Source: an uncultured Geobacteraceae bacterium
GTDB taxonomy: Bacteria > Desulfobacterota > Desulfuromonadia > Geobacterales > Pseudopelobacteraceae
NCBI GenBank assembly: GCA_903879825.1
Contig: CAIRND010000268.1
Span: forward strand, 1-5,002
Direction of reading: 5' to 3'
DNA length: 5,002 nt
Shown here: positions 1 to 4,517 of the stretch, one piece after another
How positions within the stretch are numbered: position 1 is the stretch's first letter
Layout of the letters: the number at the start of each line of letters is the position of its first letter
Translations under genes and position numbers: made by a program
The notes under the pieces: generated by a model
Databases searched by the model: none
Told to the model about the DNA's origin: nothing
What the model saw: only the letters and a program-made list of their open reading frames with translations

Positions 1-1369
1 AGGCTCTCCTACTGAAACGGCCCAGTCGGGCGCTGCTCCTTTTGCTACCATTTCTGATATGGCTGATGCTATGGGCAGGGAGTTGAAAGAGGGGCACGCG
101 GGAAGTTCGCTGCGGTTATACCTGGATCGAGATGATATTCGTGAGGATCAGGATGTACGTAATGTACCTTTTGCGGCGTTGCTGGCGAACGAACTGGAAC
201 GTTCCTTCAGCAAAACCGGCTATGTTTTTGAAGGGCGCCTCATCGACCAGGCCGATTACATCGTTTCTATCAGTTATCATCGTACAGCGGATAAGGTCGT
301 GGTCTATCTTAAACTTAAAAGAACCAAAAATGACTCGTACCGCAACTTGAAGGGGATGTATGAGCTATCCCTCGCGACAGTGCCGTCTGATCTTTTCGTT
401 GAAAATCTGGATAATAAGCTTGTGCGACTCACCCAGAAAGTTGCCCAGAGCTGGAACAAGGCTGGAACACTTTCCCTGTTTATCGCTCCGGTTGTGGAGG
501 CCAGACGTAAATACTCCAGCCCGTTTTCTGAATATGCCACCGGAAAATTTAAAGCAAACCTTGCTACTTTTACCCTGTTCCGGCTGATGGAGGAAAAACC
601 TGTTGTCAAAAGTGGGGTTCTCCGCTCCATCAAAAAGGGTACTGATCTTGCGGGAACCGACGCGCTTCTGGTCGGTGCGGATGCCGTTTTGGAGGGTGCC
701 TATCTGAGGGGTAGGGATTCGGTTAACGTGTCACTCACGATGAAAGATCTGAAAGGCAAGGTGCTTGGCAGTGCAGAGGAAAGCATTCCTTTGGAAATGG
801 TACTTTTCAGTCTGGATAACGATGATGCAGAAACCCTGGCGAGTATAGCCGATACAGAGAATGAAAAAACCGGGGCTGTACGTATCTCGACGGTCAAGGG
901 GGGGGGCTATCAGGTGTTTCGCAAGGGCGAAACGGTCAGCTTTATCATTCAGGTCACTCGTCCGCTCTTTGTATATGTCTATGATATCAACCCCAACGGT
1001 GAGGTCAGCCTGCTTTATCCTAAAATTGGCGAAGCGGAACAACCGAAACAACCGGGATTGGTCTACACCTTGCCGGATGTGAGTGATTCATGGGAGATTA
1101 AAGTGGAAGCGCCTTTTGGTAAGGATGCGGTCAAAATATTTGCCAGCGACCGCCGCCTGCCGATACCCGGTATCAATCAACAGATGGCTTCACGCAGTTT
1201 CAACAACGGGACCCGCAGCCTGAATCGGGTGGACAAGGTGCAAAAAGAGTTGGCATCCCAGTCGTCTATTAATGGCCGGGATATTGTCGATTATTATAAG
1301 GGACAGGCGGCACGGACTGGTGCGGCTCTCTACGAGTCCACCGTGTATGTCGAAACCAGGCCTAAGTAA
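1..1369 (+). CDS. DUF4384 domain protein with two FlgO-like repeats, 5'-partial
   Basis: This reading frame is open to the left edge (first full codon at base 2) and stops with TAA at 1367-1369, so the true start lies outside the window. The ATG at 59 has no Shine-Dalgarno sequence and is preceded by an open, Ser/Thr/Ala/Pro-rich stretch that looks like a linker. Numbering from that ATG gives 436 residues. Residues 65-87 and 207-229 align without gaps with 9 of 23 identities (A, D, Y, R, D, V, V, L, K), which indicates two copies of a beta-rich FlgO/TolB-like fold. Residues about 273-363 match my memory of DUF4384: a Gly-rich entry, then FRKGETVSF, then a strand VYVYDINPNGEVSLLYP. Proteins with DUF4384 are often envelope-associated or fused to caspase-like or other N-terminal domains; that part is not visible here. 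No catalytic residues are recognisable and the biochemical role is unknown. A G9 run lies at 898-906 inside the gene. The domain call is fairly sure, the function is not. Confidence 0.8.
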   Translation, partial: GSPTETAQSGAAPFATISDMADAMGRELKEGHAGSSLRLYLDRDDIREDQDVRNVPFAALLANELERSFSKTGYVFEGRLIDQADYIVSISYHRTADKVVVYLKLKRTKNDSYRNLKGMYELSLATVPSDLFVENLDNKLVRLTQKVAQSWNKAGTLSLFIAPVVEARRKYSSPFSEYATGKFKANLATFTLFRLMEEKPVVKSGVLRSIKKGTDLAGTDALLVGADAVLEGAYLRGRDSVNVSLTMKDLKGKVLGSAEESIPLEMVLFSLDNDDAETLASIADTENEKTGAVRISTVKGGGYQVFRKGETVSFIIQVTRPLFVYVYDINPNGEVSLLYPKIGEAEQPKQPGLVYTLPDVSDSWEIKVEAPFGKDAVKIFASDRRLPIPGINQQMASRSFNNGTRSLNRVDKVQKELASQSSINGRDIVDYYKGQAARTGAALYESTVYVETRPK

Positions 1370-1381
1370 GTATGCCAATAA

Positions 1382-3661
1382 TTACCCGGTTTCTGCTTTT
1401 GAATGGCGGACAACGCTAATGCCGTGTTTTTCGAGCAGTCGATAAAAGGTTCTTCGGGGGAGATTAGCCAAGCGAGCCGCTTTGGCAACGTTGCCGTCGG
1501 TCTCTTCAAGGTACCGGGCGATAATGTTTTTTTCGGTGCGCACCACCTGTAATTCTCGTTCAGCCTTGAATGAGACCCGACGCCGGCTGATATCAATATC
1601 AAAGCAGGATTCATAGGTATCGGCAAAAATTGTGGGGAGATCTTCCAGGCGGATAATGCCATCTTTTGCCAGAACAGCACTGCGTTCGATGACATTTTGC
1701 ATTTCGCGGATATTTCCCGGCCACGGGTAGTGCTGCATGGCCTTAACAGCCCGATCCTCAATGCCGGCGATGGTTTTGTTCAGTTTTTTTCGGGCTTTTT
1801 CGAGAAAATGCTGAGCAAGCTCCGGTACCGATTCAGCGCGCTTGCGCAACGGTGGCAGCTCAATACAGAACACATTCAGGCGATAGTACAGATCCTCCCG
1901 AAACCATCCCTCACGCACACCTTGATCAAGATCTTTGTTGGTCGCCGCTATCAAGCGCACATTCACCTTTTTGGCTGCAACGCTACCGACGGGGCGTACC
2001 TCGCCCTGATCCAATATGCGCAGCAGTTCCGCCTGCAGTTTTGGGGTGATATCACCAATTTCATCCAGAAAAATGGTCCCGCCGTTCGCCGCCTCAAACA
2101 GTCCTTTTTTGTCGGAAATCGCTCCGGTAAACGAGCCTTTTTTGTGGCCGAACAGTTCGCTCTCAAGAAGTGAATCGGTAAGTGTCGTGCAGTTTACCGT
2201 CATGAGCGGCTTGTCGTTTCGCTGGCTGAGGCGGTGGATGGCGCGCGCGGTCAATTCCTTGCCAGTACCGGTTTCGCCCCGGATCAAAACGGTAATAGGT
2301 GTGGGAGCTACCTTGTGGATCAGGCCCATTACTTCATTGATTCCGGCATCACTACCGACAATCAAGTCATCGCCAGCCTGCCGGTCAAGTTCGCGCTGAA
2401 CCAGTTCATATTTCTGCAGGAGGTGCCCACGTTCGTCGACGATCCGCTGCATGTTGTACGGGAGGCACATTTCAATGTCAGCCAGGCCCTGGAAAACCGC
2501 AACTGCGTGCTCGCGACAACTTTTGTAGCCACAGGCGCGGCAATTCAGTTCATCACCTTGCGTCAATTTATTGGTGGAATGAAGGATGCGCTTGATGTCA
2601 TCTTTGCCGGGTGTTGCCAGTTGCAACGATTTGTCTGAGTAGGTGCGGGCAAGATCCGGCAGGGTGCTGTTTGAACTATAGTGTGCGGCGGTATTGTAGG
2701 GGGGGGCGGCGCTGTTGTGGCTGATGATCAGCGAGCGCTTAAAAAAATGATGAAGTTCTTTATCCCGAGCCGGGCCATCAACACAGCCGCCGTCGCAAAA
2801 ACGCAGATCAACAAATGAAGGTGAAATCCTGCCTGCGGCCAGATCCCGAATAATACCGATGGTGTGTGTCTCTCCTTCGGCGCTGATGGTGTCATTGTCC
2901 TGAAAATCTGTCTGGATATCAAAAACTTTCAGGGGGCCACCGGTAAGCGAAAAAAGACGGCCCGCAGCAGGATCGATGCCGTCGAACGGCATCTCAGTGA
3001 GACCGGCAGGAGTAATACCCCGGTTTTTAAAAAGCTTGTCCAGCTCCTGATAGGTAAGTACTACATCGATCGCTTCCGATATTTCACTCTGAATTTCAAA
3101 TTTTGCCGCAATGCAGGTACTGACGTAGACCACGCGGGTTTCTTCGCCAAGGATGCCTTTGATGAAGCGTCCCATGGCAATCATTGGTGAAACGACCGGC
3201 ATGATATTGGGGACAAGTGACGGGTAATGGCGTTCAATCAGATCGACTACTGCGGGACAATGGGAAGAAATCAGCGGCAGTTGAGCGGACTCAAGTGTGC
3301 TGCGATAACTGGCGGCAATCATGCGTGCGCCGTACGCTCCCTCATGGACTTCGCTAAAACCAAGGCTTTTTAAGGCCGCAACCAACTGGCCAGGACGCAG
3401 CGTGTGAAAAAAAGCCGGGAATGAACAGCCGAGTACCGCCACAACCGGAGAACCGGATGCCAGCATCTCCTGCGTTCGTACCATGCGGTCAACAACCACC
3501 TTTGCGTTCTGCGGGCAGCTTAAACAGTTGCCGCAGCCGATGCAGCGCTCGTACATGATCTGCGCAAAACCACCGTCAACTTTGATCGCTTTGACCGGAC
3601 AGCTGCGAACGCATGAGTAGCACCGACGGCAACGTTCTTTGTATGTGACAATAGGTTCCAT
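1382..3661 (-). CDS. Sigma-54-dependent activator with ferredoxin and [FeFe]-hydrogenase-like sensor domains
   Basis: This is a 759-residue one-component regulator, predicted cytoplasmic. Residues 11-21 hold a standard [4Fe-4S] motif (C11, C14, C17, C21). Residues 40-49 hold a second cluster motif with shortened spacing (C40, C43, C46, C49). Residues about 70-300 are an [FeFe]-hydrogenase large-subunit-like domain that keeps the four H-cluster cysteines C135, C183, C289 and C293 but has altered neighbours (SSHCP, CIAAKFE, CDGGC). Residues 374-399 form an FeS domain (C374, C377, C382, C399). A short helical linker (about 401-428) leads to the sigma-54 AAA+ domain: Walker A GETGTGKE 462-469, sigma-54 contact loop GSFTGA 509-514, Walker B GGTIFLDE 527-534, sensor I region IAATN 571-575, and WPGNIRE at 647-653. 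Residues about 711-747 are a Fis-type helix-turn-helix. There is no receiver or PAS domain, so the metal centres probably gate the ATPase directly. ATG 3661 is the first possible start, because an in-frame TAG lies four codons upstream. Targets are unknown. Confidence 0.95.
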   Translation of the reverse strand: MEPIVTYKERCRRCYSCVRSCPVKAIKVDGGFAQIMYERCIGCGNCLSCPQNAKVVVDRMVRTQEMLASGSPVVAVLGCSFPAFFHTLRPGQLVAALKSLGFSEVHEGAYGARMIAASYRSTLESAQLPLISSHCPAVVDLIERHYPSLVPNIMPVVSPMIAMGRFIKGILGEETRVVYVSTCIAAKFEIQSEISEAIDVVLTYQELDKLFKNRGITPAGLTEMPFDGIDPAAGRLFSLTGGPLKVFDIQTDFQDNDTISAEGETHTIGIIRDLAAGRISPSFVDLRFCDGGCVDGPARDKELHHFFKRSLIISHNSAAPPYNTAAHYSSNSTLPDLARTYSDKSLQLATPGKDDIKRILHSTNKLTQGDELNCRACGYKSCREHAVAVFQGLADIEMCLPYNMQRIVDERGHLLQKYELVQRELDRQAGDDLIVGSDAGINEVMGLIHKVAPTPITVLIRGETGTGKELTARAIHRLSQRNDKPLMTVNCTTLTDSLLESELFGHKKGSFTGAISDKKGLFEAANGGTIFLDEIGDITPKLQAELLRILDQGEVRPVGSVAAKKVNVRLIAATNKDLDQGVREGWFREDLYYRLNVFCIELPPLRKRAESVPELAQHFLEKARKKLNKTIAGIEDRAVKAMQHYPWPGNIREMQNVIERSAVLAKDGIIRLEDLPTIFADTYESCFDIDISRRRVSFKAERELQVVRTEKNIIARYLEETDGNVAKAARLANLPRRTFYRLLEKHGISVVRHSKAETG

Positions 3662-3666
3662 GTTTG

Positions 3667-3672
3667 TCTTCT
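3667..3672 (-). promoter_or_regulatory. Weak ribosome binding site of the sensor-regulator gene
   Basis: On the minus strand a purine-rich AGAAGA lies five bases before the ATG at 3661. It is a poor match to AGGAGG, suggesting modest translation, as is common for regulators. The start does not depend on it, since the in-frame TAG upstream leaves no other ATG. Confidence 0.4.
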
Positions 3673-3689
3673 ATTGAAGGATTTTTTTC

Positions 3690-3718
3690 ACAGTACATGA
3701 AGTCTCTGATATGTGCAA
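3690..3718 (-). promoter_or_regulatory. Candidate sigma-70 promoter for the sensor-regulator gene
   Basis: Read on the minus strand, TTGCAC (plus-strand 3713-3718) and TACTGT (plus-strand 3690-3695) are separated by exactly 17 bases and lie just upstream of the regulator start. Each hexamer matches only three of six consensus bases, so support comes mainly from spacing and position. The -35 hexamer overlaps the TGTGC/GCACA dyad at 3712-3729. This is a guess from sequence alone. Confidence 0.3.
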
Positions 3719-3729
3719 CTAATGGCACA
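3712..3729. promoter_or_regulatory. Dyad TGTGC-N8-GCACA, candidate operator
   Basis: A perfect 5-bp inverted repeat (TGTGC at 3712-3716, GCACA at 3725-3729) with an 8-bp spacer lies in the divergent intergenic region. Its half-site spacing of about 13 bp centre to centre would suit a dimeric helix-turn-helix protein. It overlaps the candidate -35 of the regulator gene and lies 8 bp upstream of the candidate sigma-54 promoter. Autoregulation by the Fis-type domain of the regulator is an inference. A 5-bp arm can arise by chance. Confidence 0.3.
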
Positions 3730-3737
3730 CTACTCTG

Positions 3738-3753
3738 TGGCATTCAGGCTGCT
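3738..3753 (+). promoter_or_regulatory. Candidate sigma-54 (-24/-12) promoter
   Basis: The 16 bases read TGGCATTCAGGCTGCT and keep the essential GG-N10-GC spacing (GG 3739-3740, GC 3751-3752). They match TGGCAYRNNNNTTGCW except for the R and the first T of the -12 element. Transcription would begin near 3764, about 70 bases before the antitoxin start. A sigma-54 activator gene lies immediately divergent, which makes the match more plausible. One near-consensus site in about 170 bp is suggestive, not proof. Confidence 0.4.
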
Positions 3754-3778
3754 ACCATGTGACATCTGTTGATACCCT

Positions 3779-3803
3779 ATTACGGCATTGTTGCCAATGT
3801 AAT
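3779..3803. promoter_or_regulatory. Nested dyad upstream of the antitoxin, candidate autoregulatory operator
   Basis: An inner inverted repeat CATTG-TTGC-CAATG (3786-3799) is nested in an outer pair, ATTAC (3779-3783) and GTAAT (3799-3803), with three unpaired bases on the left side. It lies 32 bp before the antitoxin ATG. Antitoxins of the AbrB/MazE type usually repress their own operon by binding such dyads, so this is the most likely operator. The binding itself is inferred. Confidence 0.4.
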
Positions 3804-3821
3804 TATATGGTACTGTGCCTC

Positions 3822-3827
3822 AGGAGG
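3822..3827 (+). promoter_or_regulatory. Strong ribosome binding site deciding the antitoxin start
   Basis: A perfect AGGAGG is followed by eight bases and then ATG at 3836. This spacing is ideal and decides the start. The in-frame GTG at 3815 lies upstream of the Shine-Dalgarno sequence itself and would add seven residues with no binding site of its own. Confidence 0.85.
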
Positions 3828-3835
3828 AAACGACA

Positions 3836-4105
3836 ATGTTGCTACAAACCGATACAAGACGCAGAATAACACTGCCACCAAATTCTGGAATTAAACCTGG
3901 GGACGCAATCGACTTGGAAATCCTTGAAGATGGCAGAATTATGCTTATTCCCGTAGAGACAATTCCGAAACACCAGCTTTGGGCCTGGACTACTGAAAGT
4001 AAGCACATGATAGAAACATCAATGTTAGACCCAAGTCCTTCGATTGTAATTGAAACCGGCGAGCAGGAGGAGGCATTAGTAAAGAGGTGGACAGATGAGG
4101 GTTGA
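3836..4105 (+). CDS. AbrB/MazE/SpoVT-family antitoxin
   Basis: The product has 89 residues from the ATG that follows a perfect AGGAGG. Residues about 3-40 fit the SpoVT/AbrB swapped-hairpin DNA-binding fold: a strand with RRRITLP, then GIKPGDAIDLEI, then EDGRIMLIPV. The tail (about 41-89) contains HQLWAWTTE followed by an acidic, helix-prone segment, the layout expected of a toxin-binding region in this group. The family neutralises a partner toxin and represses its own operon. Its stop overlaps the start of the downstream toxin gene by 11 bp, a typical translationally coupled toxin-antitoxin layout. By eye the gene is more AT-rich than the regulator and kinase genes, consistent with horizontal acquisition. 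AbrB-type antitoxins are more often paired with MazF or VapC toxins than with a RelE-like one. Confidence 0.85.
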   Translation: MLLQTDTRRRITLPPNSGIKPGDAIDLEILEDGRIMLIPVETIPKHQLWAWTTESKHMIETSMLDPSPSIVIETGEQEEALVKRWTDEG

Positions 4106-4409
4106 AGTTCGTCCTGAATTTGATAAGGCTGTCATGGCGGCAGAGTTGCCAGTAAGGAAGGCTGTAACAAAGGTGTTCCAGCAGCTACGGTCACTTGATC
4201 TGATCCAGTTGTGGCAATACCCAGGGCTTAATTTTGAAAAGCTCCACGGCATGATCGAGCCCGTGACTGGTCAACAGCTATACTCGATTCGGGTTTCAGG
4301 TAGTGCCAGAGCGGTGACTTGTTTGCTGGAAGGACCGACTATTGTGCTGATTAGCCTTCACACACAGCCGACAATGCTTATCGGTGATAGAGGTGAGATG
4401 GCTCATTGA
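4095..4409 (+). CDS. RelE/HigB-like toxin
   Basis: The product has 104 residues. The N-terminal helical part (1-36) is followed by a basic/hydrophobic core in which LNFEKLHG (46-52) and YSIRVSGSARAV (63-74) resemble the beta-sheet core of RelE/HigB/ParE-superfamily toxins, typically an Arg-rich strand followed by a hydrophobic strand, here TIVLISLH (82-89). R66, R72 and H89 are the best candidates for RNA contacts. RelE/HigB enzymes cleave mRNA at the ribosome, while ParE members poison gyrase; which applies here cannot be told. A purine-rich AGAGGTGG (4082-4089) precedes the ATG by five bases. The gene overlaps the antitoxin by 11 bp and surely shares its mRNA. The C-terminal tail (IGDRGEMAH) differs from the endings I know in the family. 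The family call is good, the enzymatic target unknown. Confidence 0.8.
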   Translation: MRVEVRPEFDKAVMAAELPVRKAVTKVFQQLRSLDLIQLWQYPGLNFEKLHGMIEPVTGQQLYSIRVSGSARAVTCLLEGPTIVLISLHTQPTMLIGDRGEMAH

Positions 4410-4423
4410 TAAGGAAAGGGCAG

Positions 4424-4443
4424 ACAGTCGTTGCGTCGACTGT
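4424..4443 (+). other. Small hairpin downstream of the toxin gene
   Basis: ACAGTCG (4424-4430) and CGACTGT (4437-4443) form a perfect 7-bp stem with a TTGCGT loop, starting 15 bp after the toxin stop. No T-run follows, so it is not a classical intrinsic terminator. It could stabilise the 3' end of the toxin mRNA or act as a protein-binding dyad. Confidence 0.4.
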
Positions 4444-4450
4444 GACTATT

Positions 4451-4464
4451 GCAGTTAGTACTGC
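4451..4464 (+). other. Second small hairpin before the glycerate kinase gene
   Basis: GCAGT (4451-4455) and ACTGC (4460-4464) pair around a four-base TAGT loop, eight bases after the first hairpin. No T-run follows. The surrounding 108-bp spacer contains ACAGT or ACTGT four times (4424, 4439, 4465, 4496), so a regulatory element is possible, but the stem is short and may be chance. Confidence 0.25.
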
Positions 4465-4505
4465 ACTGTGAAAGAATGTCCCTTGTTGAAGTGAAACAGT
4501 AACAT

Positions 4506-4510
4506 GAGGT
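4506..4510 (+). promoter_or_regulatory. Ribosome binding site of the glycerate kinase gene
   Basis: GAGGT is followed by seven bases and then the ATG at 4518. An in-frame TAA at 4500-4502 rules out any start further upstream, so this site and start go together. Confidence 0.7.
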
Positions 4511-4517
4511 TGTTACC

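Noticed and set aside
59..61. ATG at 59 as the start of the DUF4384 gene
   Set aside because: The frame is open back to base 2 and no Shine-Dalgarno sequence precedes this ATG, so the gene almost certainly starts outside the window.
1697..2638. Several plus-strand open frames opposite the regulator gene
   Set aside because: They overlap strongly conserved AAA+ and FeS coding sequence on the other strand and their products show no recognisable domain; they are antisense shadows.
2600..3450. Catalytic [FeFe]-hydrogenase subunit
   Set aside because: The proton-transfer Cys and the CN-contacting Lys are replaced and the protein continues into a sigma-54 ATPase and helix-turn-helix, so a sensor role fits better than an enzyme.
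3723..3737. TGGCAC at 3723-3728 as the -24 element of a sigma-54 promoter
   Set aside because: The hexamer is perfect, but no GC lies at the required distance (3736-3737 is TG). The site starting at 3738 has the right spacing.
3815..3817. In-frame GTG as the antitoxin start
   Set aside because: It lies before the perfect AGGAGG at 3822-3827, which is ideally spaced for the ATG at 3836, and it has no ribosome binding site of its own.
4424..4464. Intrinsic terminator of the toxin-antitoxin operon
   Set aside because: Two hairpins are present but neither is followed by a run of T, so termination is not supported.
4449..4477. Sigma-70 promoter for glycerate kinase (TTGCAG, 17 bp, AAGAAT)
   Set aside because: The spacing is right but the hexamers match only three and four of six bases; matches of this quality are expected by chance.
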